DNA from: Clostridium yunnanense
GTDB lineage: Bacteria; Bacillota; Clostridia; Clostridiales; Clostridiaceae
Direction of reading: 5' to 3'
DNA length: 64,000 nucleotides
NCBI RefSeq assembly: GCF_016595795.1
Contig: NZ_JAENHN010000046.1
Span: forward strand, 140,521 to 204,520
Shown: piece after piece, positions 44,251 through 52,907 of the stretch
Layout: every line of letters starts with the position of its first letter
How positions within the stretch are numbered: position 1 is the first letter of the stretch
The notes under the pieces: model-generated
Told to the model about the DNA's origin: nothing
The model's input: the letters and a program-made list of their open reading frames with translations, nothing else
The model's database searches: none
Translations under genes and position numbers: made by a program

Positions 44251-46605
44251 ATGAATAATAATTCTAATAAATTTAATACAGAACGAAAACTAAACTCCTC
44301 AGATCAATTCAATAAAACCTTTAAAAGCATAAAAAGCAAAGTAACAAGCTATAAAAATCCAAATGTTTTATTTATTCTAGGAACCATAATAATACTTGCC
44401 ATAGTTTTTATAATATTATTCCCTGAAAAGCTCACCAGTCAAAACCCTTACAGCATAGAAGGAATAAAGTCTGCAATACAAAGCAATGGCACCCTTGCTA
44501 TAAAAGGTGCTCCCTTTTCTCCTTCAAAGGAAAATCTCCTTGGGACAGACAGCCTTGGACGAGATATTCTTAGCATTATAGTTTATGGTACAAGTTTTAC
44601 AGTGGAAATTTGCTTTTTTGTAGTGCTAGGAAGATTTTTGATTGCCTTGCCTCTAGGTATTGCTGCTGGAGTTGGAAATTCCTTCAGCAATTCAGCTATA
44701 AACCTATTTAATGTGATATTTAGTACTGTTCCTTCTTTATTAATAAGCATAATGATTCTAAAAATAGCTTTCTTCACAAATTTATTCAAAGCACAATCCC
44801 TAATAGCCTTTGTGGTAGTGTTAACTGCTGTTGGGTGGTCCAAGCTTGCTGGAATAATTCGTGAGAGAGTTCAGAGCATATTAGCACAGCCCTTTGTTAC
44901 TGGAGAAAAGGCAATCGGGAAAAGTAATTTTAAGATTATTATGGAAAATGTACTGCCTCACTTTTCACCTGAGCTTACAGTATTATTCTTTATGGAAATG
45001 GCCCTTGCGCTTTCTATGCTAATGCAGCTTGGCTTCTTTGGGCTTTACGTAGGTAATATAAGAGTTGTACAGAATTCGGATTCCAATGCTTTAGTAAATA
45101 TAAGCTATGAGCCAGAATGGGCCAGCATGTTGTCTAGTTCAATAAACTCCTTCAAGACCGCCCCTTGGACTGTACTCTCCCCTGCTGCAGCATTCTTTAT
45201 AAGCATCTTTGGATTTAATTTATTTGGTGAAGGACTTAGAAAAAAGCTTCAGAGTAAGAACTCCATGTTTATTGTAAATTTTAGAAATATATTAACTCTT
45301 AAACTTATAAGTAAAAAAACTTTAAAGTATGCAGGTTCTCTGGCTATTATTATCCTAGCATTATTTACTACCTTTACTGTTAGATCAAGTAACAACAAGA
45401 AAGCAATCACCGCGGAGGCTTCCGCTCTAACAAACTGGGAAGGTGAAAATCAAGTACTTATAGGAAGTAACGAAGCCTCTCACACCGCTGATTATCTTAA
45501 AGCAGTTCTTGAAAAAACTGGTTTTAAGCCTTTAGGCAAGGACTATATCCAAGCTTATAATGTAGGAAACTTGTATTCTATAAATAGTTATAAATTTAAG
45601 GTTACTAGTTCAAATACTACGGAAACATTGGCCCTTGGGAAGGATTTCTCTCTTGAAAACTGCACCAATTACTTTTTATCAGGCAATTTAGTTTTCTCAG
45701 AAAACTTAGATATTTTCAATATAAAAGATTTCTCAAGATTTGATGGCAGCTTTGTAGCTTTGGATGAAAAGATTTATTCAAAGGAAGCAATAAAAAACTT
45801 TTCAGAAAAACTGCAAAAGAGTTCCAAGTCCTTAGGTATTATAGATATTATTTCAGATGCGGAAAAACTTCCTGAAGTTACATATGGTAGTGCTTCAAGT
45901 TCACCATTTATATACCTTACAAGGACTGCTTCCTTGAAGCTAAAGAAAGACTCACAGATAACTCTTGATATAAAGACTACAACTTTATCAGACACAGGAA
46001 AGAACGTTATTGGCGTATTGCCAGGAAACAACCCTAAGACCTCTAAAGAAGCAATACTAATAAGTGTCGGTTATAACTACTTAGACTATGATAAAGAGAG
46101 TGCTCTAAAAAGAATAAAAATGGCTATAGAACTAGCTTATAAACTTAATAATAAAGATTCTAAGCTCCAAAGAACCATCATAATAGCCTTTTGGGATGGT
46201 AATAAGGTTGATAAATATTCCGGGGAGAGATACTACTGTGCTAACCCTTTGTATCTCTTAGAAAATACAGTTTTAAACCTAGACCTTACTAATATTGACA
46301 CCAAAGGTGATACCCTGAGGTTTAACACTGAATTAGCTCCAGTAAGCCGTTATTTTGCATGGGCCTTCAATCACGAGCTTCAGACAAATCTAAAAAATCA
46401 CGGCATTAAAATCAGCACTGCTGGCAATAATGTTTTAACTCAAAACTTGGATGTTAATAAGGATCCACAAGCAGTGCTTTACACCAAAGGTGTTCCTACT
46501 ATTATCGCTATGCCAAGTGAAGCTAAGAGTTTGACAAAGAAAACTACTGTTAACGACAATTTTGTAGATATCTTAGTAAATACAATTACAGAAAATAAAT
46601 ATTAG
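44251..46605 (+). CDS. DppC-type ABC permease fused to a degenerate M28-like domain
   Basis: About 784 aa from the ATG at 44251, with AAGGGGTGA upstream; an in-frame GTG at 44230 overlaps the previous gene. The permease comes first: helix near ~35-58, 'GTDSLGRDILSIIVYGTSF' (DppC hallmark), and EAA loop 'EKAIGKSNFKIIMENVLPH'. After a further helix ('YAGSLAIIILALFTTFTV', ~360) a ~400-residue extracellular part follows with M28-like order ('ILISVGYNYLDYD', 'TIIIAFWDGNKVDKYSGERYY', 'NLDLTNID', 'KGVPTIIAMPSE'), but the His, Glu-Glu and other ligands are lost. It is probably a non-catalytic partner of the first fusion, possibly binding substrate in place of a solute-binding protein. Confidence 0.82.
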   Translation: MNNNSNKFNTERKLNSSDQFNKTFKSIKSKVTSYKNPNVLFILGTIIILAIVFIILFPEKLTSQNPYSIEGIKSAIQSNGTLAIKGAPFSPSKENLLGTDSLGRDILSIIVYGTSFTVEICFFVVLGRFLIALPLGIAAGVGNSFSNSAINLFNVIFSTVPSLLISIMILKIAFFTNLFKAQSLIAFVVVLTAVGWSKLAGIIRERVQSILAQPFVTGEKAIGKSNFKIIMENVLPHFSPELTVLFFMEMALALSMLMQLGFFGLYVGNIRVVQNSDSNALVNISYEPEWASMLSSSINSFKTAPWTVLSPAAAFFISIFGFNLFGEGLRKKLQSKNSMFIVNFRNILTLKLISKKTLKYAGSLAIIILALFTTFTVRSSNNKKAITAEASALTNWEGENQVLIGSNEASHTADYLKAVLEKTGFKPLGKDYIQAYNVGNLYSINSYKFKVTSSNTTETLALGKDFSLENCTNYFLSGNLVFSENLDIFNIKDFSRFDGSFVALDEKIYSKEAIKNFSEKLQKSSKSLGIIDIISDAEKLPEVTYGSASSSPFIYLTRTASLKLKKDSQITLDIKTTTLSDTGKNVIGVLPGNNPKTSKEAILISVGYNYLDYDKESALKRIKMAIELAYKLNNKDSKLQRTIIIAFWDGNKVDKYSGERYYCANPLYLLENTVLNLDLTNIDTKGDTLRFNTELAPVSRYFAWAFNHELQTNLKNHGIKISTAGNNVLTQNLDVNKDPQAVLYTKGVPTIIAMPSEAKSLTKKTTVNDNFVDILVNTITENKY

Positions 46606-46620
46606 TTTGGGCGTGAAAAA

Positions 46621-47598
46621 ATGGATAATAATAACTTACTTCAAATAAAAGATTTAAAAATATCCTTTAAGAATGAAAATAGCTTTCTACAGGTTGTTAG
46701 AGGCGTAGATATTGAACTAAATAAAGGTGAAATCCTTGGGATTCTAGGGGAATCTGGAAGTGGTAAGACCGTTACTGCTTCCTCAATCCTTCGTTTGATT
46801 GATGACGGAAGCTCCAGAGTAGATTCTGGAAGCATCAGCTTTGAAGGAACGGATCTTTTGAAACTGAAAGAAAAAGAAATGAGAAAAATCCGTGGCAGGA
46901 AAATCTCTTACATATTTCAGGATTCCTCTGCAGCACTAGATCCTTATAAAAAGATCGGCGATCAACTTAAGGAAGTACTAAAGATTCACAACAAAAGCTT
47001 TACTAAAGAAGACATCATAAAGGGCATGCAAAAGGCTGGCATAGAAAACGCTGATGTTATTTATGATATGTACAAGTCTCAGCTAAGTGGAGGGTTATGC
47101 CAAAGAGTAGGAATAGCTATGGCTACCCTTTGCTCTCCTCAGATAATTATCGCAGACGAGCCAACCACAGCAATTGACGCTTCCCTTCAAAAGAAGGTCT
47201 TAGAGCTTTTAAAATCTGTGAATGAAAATAGCTCTACTTCTATTCTATTAATCACCCATGATATTGATGTGGTTAAGCATATATGCCATAAGGTGGTTGT
47301 GATGTATGGGGGCTTGGTTATGGAGGAAGGTCCAATGGAGCAGTTATTAGACAACCCTCTTCATCCATATTCAAGGGAATTACTCCGCTGCGTTGACTCC
47401 CTAGATACTAATGATTCTAGTTTATATACCATTAGTGGAAGTCCTCTTCAGGTTAAGGATTTTAAAGATCAGTGCCCTTTTTATGAAAGATGTAAGTATA
47501 AAAATGGTAGATGCGAAAGCGAAATGCCTAATATAACATCTATAGGCCAAAGAAAAGTAAGATGTTTTTTAAATGAGGATGGTGAAAATATTGAATAA
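46621..47598 (+). CDS. Oligopeptide ABC transporter ATPase (OppD/DppD type)
   Basis: 325 aa. Walker A 'GESGSGKT', Q-loop 'YIFQDSSAAL', signature 'QLSGGLCQRVGIAMA', Walker B 'IIIADEPTTAID' and H-loop 'LLITHDIDVV' are intact. The C-terminal oligo_HPY region ('LHPYSRELL', then the cysteine motif 'CPFYERCKYKNGRCES') is typical of OppD/DppD, where it can bind an Fe-S cluster or zinc. Third gene of the operon; the ribosome binding site is weak (GGGCGTG), so coupling to the permease gene 15 bases upstream is likely. Confidence 0.92.
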   Translation: MDNNNLLQIKDLKISFKNENSFLQVVRGVDIELNKGEILGILGESGSGKTVTASSILRLIDDGSSRVDSGSISFEGTDLLKLKEKEMRKIRGRKISYIFQDSSAALDPYKKIGDQLKEVLKIHNKSFTKEDIIKGMQKAGIENADVIYDMYKSQLSGGLCQRVGIAMATLCSPQIIIADEPTTAIDASLQKKVLELLKSVNENSSTSILLITHDIDVVKHICHKVVVMYGGLVMEEGPMEQLLDNPLHPYSRELLRCVDSLDTNDSSLYTISGSPLQVKDFKDQCPFYERCKYKNGRCESEMPNITSIGQRKVRCFLNEDGENIE

Positions 47599-48379
47599 CC
47601 CTAAACAGCCATTAATTACTGTACAAAATATCAGCAAGCACTATGTTGTAACCCAAAATATATTTTCTCCAAAAACCATAATAAAAGCTGTAGATGACGT
47701 TAGTTTTACCATAAGTAAAGGAGAATCCCTTGGACTTATAGGAGAAAGCGGAAGCGGAAAGACTACCGTCGCCTCTCTAGTTCTTAAACTCATAAAAGCT
47801 GACACAGGAAAAGTCGTCTATAAGGATACTGATTTAACTTCACTAACCGAAGATGAAATGAGAACCATGAGAAAAGAGCTTCAAATAATCTTTCAACATA
47901 GCCAAGGAACCTTAGACCCTAAAATGACAGTAGCAGAGTTTCTAACTGAACCACTTTTACTACATAAAATAGTTAAGCCATACGAAACCTCAAAAGAAGT
48001 TTCAAGGCTTTTAAATCTTGTAGGTCTATCAGAAAGTGATAAGTCTAAGTTTCCATATCAGATGAGTGGTGGCCAATTGCAGAGAGTTGGAATCGCAAGA
48101 GCTATTTCCACAAGACCAACCTTCATCATCTGCGACGAACCAGTATCAGCCCTAGATGTGTCCATTCAAGGTCAGATACTAAACCTACTAAAGGACCTAC
48201 AGAAAGAACTAGATTTAACATATTTGTTTATCTCCCATAACCTAAAGGTAGTAAAACATATCTGCGATAGAGTTGCAGTGATGTATAAAGGAAAGCTTAT
48301 TGAGATAAATAACACAAGAGCTATTCTTGAAGATCCTAGCGAGGAATACACTAAGAAATTGGTTGAGTCTATGTTATAG
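47573..48379 (+). CDS. Oligopeptide ABC transporter ATPase (OppF/DppF type)
   Basis: 268 aa from the first in-frame ATG. Because the best Shine-Dalgarno-like bases (GAGG, GGTG) lie just inside, a TTG at 47591 is an alternative start. Walker A 'GESGSGKTTVASLVL', signature 'QMSGGQLQRVGIARA', Walker B 'FIICDEPVSALD' and H-loop 'LFISHNL' are all present. It lacks a long oligo_HPY tail. The gene overlaps oppD by up to 26 bases and is the last of the four-gene transporter operon. No extracellular binding-protein gene accompanies it; the fused M28-like domains may replace one. Confidence 0.92.
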   Translation: MRMVKILNNPKQPLITVQNISKHYVVTQNIFSPKTIIKAVDDVSFTISKGESLGLIGESGSGKTTVASLVLKLIKADTGKVVYKDTDLTSLTEDEMRTMRKELQIIFQHSQGTLDPKMTVAEFLTEPLLLHKIVKPYETSKEVSRLLNLVGLSESDKSKFPYQMSGGQLQRVGIARAISTRPTFIICDEPVSALDVSIQGQILNLLKDLQKELDLTYLFISHNLKVVKHICDRVAVMYKGKLIEINNTRAILEDPSEEYTKKLVESML

Positions 48380-48388
48380 GATTTCTAA

Positions 48389-48462
48389 CTGAACTATTAA
48401 GTTATATGTACCTGAAAATTATTTTCAAAAGACTCTAAATATTATATTTGTCCACTGTAATA
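48389..48462 (+). repeat. Degenerate copy B4 of the stem-loop repeat family
   Basis: CTGAACTATTAAGTTATATG and ATTATTTTCAAAAGACTC resemble the 5' half of copies B1-B3, but the loop and inner stem have decayed. It lies just after the transporter operon. Confidence 0.35.
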
Positions 48463-48515
48463 TTTAATTTCATTAGCTAATATACATTATTAAATAATAA
48501 AGGATAGGTGATTTA

Positions 48516-48959
48516 ATGTTTCAATTTCTTGCCCTATTAGGCATCTTCATATTTTTCTTCTTTATAATCTCCATAATTTTATATGTTTTTATGGCTTATG
48601 CCTTATACACCATGGCTGTGCGTCAAGGATTAGAAAATCCTTGGGTAGCTTGGATTCCTATAGCTCAGCTATATACTCTAGGTAAGTTAATAAAAGGCTT
48701 AGAAATCTTTAATTATGAGGTTCCAAATATTGAGATAGTTCTACCAGTAGCCTCAATTATATTTGTAGTGTTCCGTCATGTACATCTCTTAGGACCTATA
48801 GTATCATTGCTTAACTTTATACTAGTACTGTTTGCATTAAATAAACTATACAAACTCTATAAGCCAGAAAGTGCTACTCTTTATACAGTTTTAAGTATAC
48901 TAGGCTTCACTGTGCCATTTATAGTGTTCTCTTTAAAGGATAAAGACCCAGTAGCATAA
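48516..48959 (+). CDS. Small membrane protein, no recognised family
   Basis: 147 aa with an AGGATAGGTGA site. A long N-terminal helix ('FQFLALLGIFIFFFFIISII', extending through 'VFMAYALYTMAV') is followed by the amphipathic motif 'RQGLENPWVAWIPIAQLYTLGKLIKG', two central helices ('IVLPVASIIFVVF', 'LLGPIVSLLNFILVLFAL') and a last one ('LYTVLSILGFTVPFIVFSL'). The 'NPWVAWIPIAQLY' element is common in uncharacterised Clostridium and Bacillus membrane proteins. No functional assignment. It may be read from the transporter operon but has a separate 136-base leader. Confidence 0.65.
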   Translation: MFQFLALLGIFIFFFFIISIILYVFMAYALYTMAVRQGLENPWVAWIPIAQLYTLGKLIKGLEIFNYEVPNIEIVLPVASIIFVVFRHVHLLGPIVSLLNFILVLFALNKLYKLYKPESATLYTVLSILGFTVPFIVFSLKDKDPVA

Positions 48960-49055
48960 AATAAATATGATTTTATCATATTATTTTCCACTCTATCTTT
49001 TAACTCTAAGTAGATGCACAGATAAACTTAATAATATATCAATATACACCATTCC

Positions 49056-49093
49056 AAAAGGCGACTGTTGTTCCAAACCAACAGCCGCCTTTT
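49056..49093. terminator. Bidirectional terminator-like hairpin
   Basis: AAAAGGCGACTGTTG (49056-49070) pairs with CAACAGCCGCCTTTT (49079-49093), one mismatch. It separates the rightward membrane protein from the leftward pair of anchored proteins. Confidence 0.8.
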
Positions 49094-49099
49094 AAAAAC

Positions 49100-49669
49100 T
49101 TATAATCCAATAAGCTCCTCTTTATAAATAACTTTTCCATCCTTGTCCAAGCCTAATAGATACTTTGTTCTATTTAGCTTATTATCTTCATTCCAATAAA
49201 AAATGAACATTCTACTTTCATCTAATTGATACTTAGCCGAACTAATTTTATCTTCACCATCAATTTGCATAGTGGTTATATTAGGATCACTTACATAGCC
49301 AAAGACTTTCATAATCATTTCATTATTTTTTGTACTAGAACCATACCAGCTATAAGATACTTGTTTTGAAGAATCTATAAGAGTTCCCCCTACCCCTTCG
49401 CCTGGATACCATTTAATTAGCTCCTTCTTAACCGTGTCTCCTGAAAACCACTCCTTATATCTGCCTAAATATATTTTTTCTTTACCTAGGTCTATTGTTT
49501 TTATTATCTTTGAAGGGCCATAGTGATAAGTTCGCTCAGACTGTTCATGCGCTTTTAAAGGTGAAAAGCTGCCAGATGATAGAAATGAATATTTGTAGCA
49601 TATAAATAAAAGTACTATTGCTATACTCCACTCAATAATTACATCAATATGCTTCTTATTTATTTTCAT
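49100..49669 (-). CDS. Membrane-anchored extracellular protein of unknown family
   Basis: About 189 aa from the ATG at 49669 with AAGGAG ten bases upstream; it overlaps the preceding gene by 14 bases. One N-terminal helix ('HIDVIIEWSIAIVLLFICYK') precedes an extracellular domain with 'SERTYHYGPSKIIKTIDLGKEKIYLGRYKEW' in outline, 'VSYSWYGSS' and 'YLLGLDKDGKVIYKEELIGL'. The pattern resembles small Firmicutes proteins annotated only as hypothetical. It is translationally coupled to the upstream anchored protein and ends in a strong hairpin. Confidence 0.65.
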   Translation of the reverse strand: MKINKKHIDVIIEWSIAIVLLFICYKYSFLSSGSFSPLKAHEQSERTYHYGPSKIIKTIDLGKEKIYLGRYKEWFSGDTVKKELIKWYPGEGVGGTLIDSSKQVSYSWYGSSTKNNEMIMKVFGYVSDPNITTMQIDGEDKISSAKYQLDESRMFIFYWNEDNKLNRTKYLLGLDKDGKVIYKEELIGL

Positions 49670-50147
49670 TGATATTCTTCTCCTTATCAAGTGAAATGGT
49701 CATTTCAGCCTTTCTATCATACCAGTCAAGTTTTAGAGTTATAGCCTTAGTCTCTTTATCTATTCTATCAAATTCAGTCAGTTGATCTTGTCCCCATATC
49801 TTACCTTTATCTTCTCCGCCCCTATACTTATACTGTCTTCCTTTATCATCATATATCTCGATTGCACTAGTAGAAAAAGTCCACCCTAGCTCAGAAGGTT
49901 TATATGTAGATATAATATAGGCTTTATCATCAGTGTTAATAATTCTTTTGATTGATATAGTATCATTGTCTATCTTCATATCTTTGTTCACTTCAATTAC
50001 CTGTGCCTTTTTCTGGTTCACCAGTTCTTTTAACTCTTTATAATAGTATTTGCTCTCAGGCAAATTTGTAAATATTTCAATGGTAATTATGATAAGACAA
50101 ACTATTGTAATTGGATTTTTTAATACCTTAATTTTTCTCTCCTCCAA
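49656..50147 (-). CDS. Membrane-anchored protein of unknown family, unusual start
   Basis: 163 aa if begun at the TTG at 50147. However, the only good ribosome binding site (GGAGGAG) lies inside this frame, six bases before an ATT codon at 50132, so a rare ATT start (158 aa) or a weak TTG start must be used. One helix ('ITIVCLIIITIEIFTNL') is followed by an extracellular beta-rich domain ('IDNDTISIKRIINTDDKAYIISTYKPSELGW' in outline, ending in 'AITLKLDWYDRKAEMTISLD'). No family recognised. First gene of a two-gene operon. Confidence 0.58.
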   Translation of the reverse strand: MEERKIKVLKNPITIVCLIIITIEIFTNLPESKYYYKELKELVNQKKAQVIEVNKDMKIDNDTISIKRIINTDDKAYIISTYKPSELGWTFSTSAIEIYDDKGRQYKYRGGEDKGKIWGQDQLTEFDRIDKETKAITLKLDWYDRKAEMTISLDKEKNINENK

Positions 50148-50716
50148 ATCTATATTAAAGTTCTAAATTCATCATTCTCTTCTAGTACTTTAAAATTTAG
50201 AAATTGTTTAGTTGATAATACTATTGCTTACTATTATTAAATTACACTATATCCATATATTAGTATATCATCCCAAGCAAAATATAAATATATAATACTA
50301 TGTATCTTTAATTAAAACCGTTTAAAATTTGAGTAAATTATTATCAATTTATAGGCTGATATAGTAGTGGCTGTAATTATATCATTAAGCGAGTTATCTG
50401 GTGTTTTATGAATAACCTTTTTCATAGGATTAAAATTTTAGTAGTCTCCATTAGGTGAGTATGTTACTTTAAAATATATAAAAAGATGTATCAAAGAAAT
50501 GTTGTTATTATTTCAATAAGGATTGTCCATGCTTTATATTATAAATTAAGCTTTTTATCATTGAATCAAACTACCGCATTATATGTACAAGCTATACTTT
50601 TAATCACCAACATTTATTTAATACATAACTATAGGTATTTACAAAAGCATTCATTACATCGCTCTCTCATACAATAACAACTTTTTACTGATATAAAACT
50701 TGCTTTAAGAAATAGA
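50148..50716. other. Long intergenic region without a supported gene
   Basis: A 63-codon plus-strand frame at 50486-50677 has no ribosome binding site and no protein-like composition. No strong hairpin apart from the terminator at 50717-50749. Confidence 0.35.
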
Positions 50717-50749
50717 AAAGGGGATAGCAAAAACTCTGCCATACCCTTT
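50717..50749 (-). terminator. Terminator of the ABC-F gene
   Basis: Minus strand AAAGGGTATGGC pairs with GCTATCCCCTTT (bulged) and continues TTCTATTTC. Confidence 0.68.
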
Positions 50750-50844
50750 AAAATCTTTGAAACTCTATGGTTAAAATTGAAATCCTATACCTTTTGATTA
50801 TATAGTCAGTATTTTTTCTACAATTAGCAGCACTATTTTTACAA

Positions 50845-52323
50845 CTACAATCTTATAATTTTAGTTGCTACATTCTCGCAAAATGTAATATCATGCTCAA
50901 CAAACAAGATTGTTGGTTTATATTCCATCAATAGCTCCTCTATCTGCATACGTGAAATTACATCAATAAAGTTTAGCGGTTCATCCCAGATATAAAGATG
51001 AGCTCTATCACATAGGCTTTTTGCTATCAATACCTTTTTCTTCTGGCCTCCACTAAAGTCTTCCATATTCTTTTCAAACTGCTCTCTTGAAAAATCAAGC
51101 TTTCTAAGCATTGCTTTGAATAAACTTTCATCAATAGAATTTTTCTCTGCATACTCAGTAAGGTTACCTTTCAGAGCAGAAGTATCTTGTGAAACATAGG
51201 AAATTATTAGCTTATTATTTTTTCTTACAATACCTTTATGAGGAATATCTTCACCATTGATTAATTTTAAGATACTTGATTTTCCACTACCGTTCTTTCC
51301 TTGGATTGCAATTCTTTCGCCTTGCTCAACTGTAAAGCTTATTTCTTCACATACAATTTTGTCCTCATATCTAATGGAAACCTCTGAAAGTTCCACAAGC
51401 TTTCTATCGTGAAAAGTGAGAGGTACTATTTTTAAACTTTCATTAGATTCAATATTTTTAAGAAGCTTTGATTTCTCCTCTAAGGCATTTTGCTGTCTAG
51501 CTTCAATATTTTTAGCGCGCTGCATCATTTTTGCAGCTTTGTGGCCCACATACCCTCTATCTATCTTACTTCCAGAATTAGTGGTTCCAAACTTACTGCT
51601 TTCAACTTTATCAGACCAGTTTGAGGAACGCTTTGCTGCTGCTGAAAGCCTATTAATATCTTTTTTAAGTTTTTCATTTTCCGCAAGCTCAAAACCATCC
51701 TGCAATTCTTTGTTTCTCCACCAGGAAGAAAAGTTGCCTTTTTGTATTTCTATATTGGTTTTATTTATAGCTAATATATGATCAATACAATTATCCAAAA
51801 AAGCTCTATCATGAGAAATAAGAATAAATCCCTTCTTCTTTTTAAGGTAATCACTTAATTTCTTTCTACCTTCAATATCCAAATGATTTGTAGGTTCATC
51901 AATAAGCAAGAAAGAGTTCTCTTTTAAAAACATTGCAGCAAGCATGGCTTTTGTCTGCTCTCCTTTAGATAGTGTGTAAAACTGCCTATATAAAGCGTCA
52001 TAATCCATATCAAGCATAGACAATTCTTTTACTATCTCCCAGTCCATTGAATTTGGACTGATTTCTCTTATGACATCAATGGTAAAATTCTCTTGATCCT
52101 TAACTTCATAGGGGAAGTATTCAAAATTTACACTAGCTGAAATAATCCCTTTGTATTCGTATTTCCCTAGAAGAAGATTTAGGAAGGTAGTCTTCCCTCT
52201 TCCATTTCTTCCTGTAAACCCTAGCTTCCAATCAGTATCGATCTGAAAGCTTACATTTTCAAATATATTATCATAACTACCTTCATAGGCGAAGGTTAGA
52301 TTTGTAACATTTATCATAGACAT
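50845..52323 (-). CDS. ABC-F ribosome-protection ATPase (Lsa/CplR-like)
   Basis: 492 aa with AGGAGG upstream of the ATG. Two ABC domains in one chain and no membrane segment: Walker A 'GRNGRGKTTFLNLLL' and 'GKNGSGKSSILKLI', signatures 'LSKGEQTKAML' and 'FSGGQKKKVLIA', Walker B 'FLLIDEPTNHLD' and 'LYIWDEPLNFID'. The inter-domain linker (~190-290, basic and helical) is the part that enters the ribosome. The length and first-domain wording ('WKLGFTGRNGRGKTTFLN') are closest to the Lsa/Vga/CplR type that dislodges lincosamides, pleuromutilins and streptogramins. A long regulatory leader precedes it. Resistance spectrum is inferred. Confidence 0.9.
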   Translation of the reverse strand: MSMINVTNLTFAYEGSYDNIFENVSFQIDTDWKLGFTGRNGRGKTTFLNLLLGKYEYKGIISASVNFEYFPYEVKDQENFTIDVIREISPNSMDWEIVKELSMLDMDYDALYRQFYTLSKGEQTKAMLAAMFLKENSFLLIDEPTNHLDIEGRKKLSDYLKKKKGFILISHDRAFLDNCIDHILAINKTNIEIQKGNFSSWWRNKELQDGFELAENEKLKKDINRLSAAAKRSSNWSDKVESSKFGTTNSGSKIDRGYVGHKAAKMMQRAKNIEARQQNALEEKSKLLKNIESNESLKIVPLTFHDRKLVELSEVSIRYEDKIVCEEISFTVEQGERIAIQGKNGSGKSSILKLINGEDIPHKGIVRKNNKLIISYVSQDTSALKGNLTEYAEKNSIDESLFKAMLRKLDFSREQFEKNMEDFSGGQKKKVLIAKSLCDRAHLYIWDEPLNFIDVISRMQIEELLMEYKPTILFVEHDITFCENVATKIIRL

Positions 52324-52453
52324 ATTATAGTCCTCCTCTGTATTTAAATCAGGAAAGCCTCAGATCATCTAAAGCTATTTTTAAACTCTGCCATATTATG
52401 TGCAAAGCATAAAATACAAATGGATCTTAAGGTCACCCTTTTATATTTTTCTA

Positions 52454-52489
52454 AATAACAAAGTCGGAACAAAAGGCGACTTTGTTATT
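52454..52489 (-). promoter_or_regulatory. Leader hairpin 3 overlapping the end of leader ORF 3
   Basis: A perfect 13-bp stem (AATAACAAAGTCG with CGACTTTGTTATT, loop 10) lies just after and partly over the stop codon of the 26-aa leader ORF, so ribosome position there would decide whether it folds. Confidence 0.7.
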
Positions 52490-52568
52490 ACTCCATATGA
52501 GAATCGCCTATAGTATCCGGCTCTATATGGAGAATATCATGCGTTAGCAAAGTATCTTCAATTTTCAT
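52488..52568 (-). CDS. Leader ORF 3 of the ABC-F gene (26 aa)
   Basis: ATG at 52568 with AGGAGG seven bases upstream; the frame begins MKIEDTLLTHDILHIEP and ends 'GDSHME' before TAA. The coding stretch itself can form a CTCCATAT/ATATGGAG stem. The short acidic peptide with a strong ribosome binding site just before hairpin 3 fits a regulatory upstream ORF that senses stalled ribosomes. Confidence 0.68.
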   Translation of the reverse strand: MKIEDTLLTHDILHIEPDTIGDSHME

Positions 52569-52663
52569 TTTTAATCCTCCTATTCATTTTCCAATAAATA
52601 TGGTTTATAGTATTATCAATCTAATTTTAAGTTCTTTCATAGAATGCTTTACACTATCTATGC

Positions 52664-52711
52664 TAAAAACAAAAAAATAAGAGCCGCAAGAAATTATCAT
52701 TCTTACAGCTC
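52664..52711 (-). terminator. Leader terminator 2 of the ABC-F gene
   Basis: Minus strand GAGCTGTAAGAA pairs with TTTCTTGCGGCTC (one mismatch, one bulge), loop about 6, followed by TTATTTTTTTGTTTTT. A complete intrinsic terminator about 340 bases before the start codon. Confidence 0.82.
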
Positions 52712-52730
52712 ATAGATATACAAAGTTACG

Positions 52731-52793
52731 CTAAACATTAAAGCATAGCATAAAGATATATATTAAGAGAAAAAAAGAATAACTTTCTTGCAT
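52731..52793 (-). CDS. Possible leader ORF 2 (20 aa)
   Basis: ATG at 52793 directly after the U-run of leader terminator 1, encoding MQESYSFFLLIYIFMLCFNV then TAG. There is no clear ribosome binding site, so it is less sure than leader ORFs 1 and 3. Its hydrophobic, Phe-rich sequence and position before terminator 2 would suit a stalling leader peptide. Confidence 0.4.
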   Translation of the reverse strand: MQESYSFFLLIYIFMLCFNV

Positions 52794-52851
52794 AAAAAAG
52801 TACGACAAAATAACAGAATTACTCTGTTTATATTTGTGTCTGTTGTACTTT
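52793..52851 (-). terminator. Leader terminator 1 of the ABC-F gene
   Basis: AAAGTAC pairs with GTACTTT, with inner GACA/TGTC and AACAGA/TCTGTT stems, then TTTTTT. It follows the stop codon of leader ORF 1 by about six bases. Confidence 0.75.
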
Positions 52852-52856
52852 AAAAA

Positions 52857-52877
52857 CTAGCAAGAAAAATTATACAT
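52857..52877 (-). CDS. Leader ORF 1 (MYNFSC) of the ABC-F gene
   Basis: A seven-codon frame (Met-Tyr-Asn-Phe-Ser-Cys-stop) with GAGGTG five bases upstream. It starts about 25 bases after the predicted transcription start and sits just before leader terminator 1, the arrangement of translational/transcriptional attenuators for antibiotic resistance genes. Confidence 0.68.
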   Translation of the reverse strand: MYNFSC

Positions 52878-52907
52878 TTTTTCACCTCAAATTCCGATTT
52901 TCTTATT

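Noticed and set aside
46621..48379. OppD/OppF read as a standard nutrient oligopeptide importer
   Set aside because: The permeases carry fused M28-like domains and no binding protein is encoded, so a plain Opp importer is not the best description.
50486..50677. 63-codon open frame in a long gap
   Set aside because: No Shine-Dalgarno sequence and no protein-like pattern.
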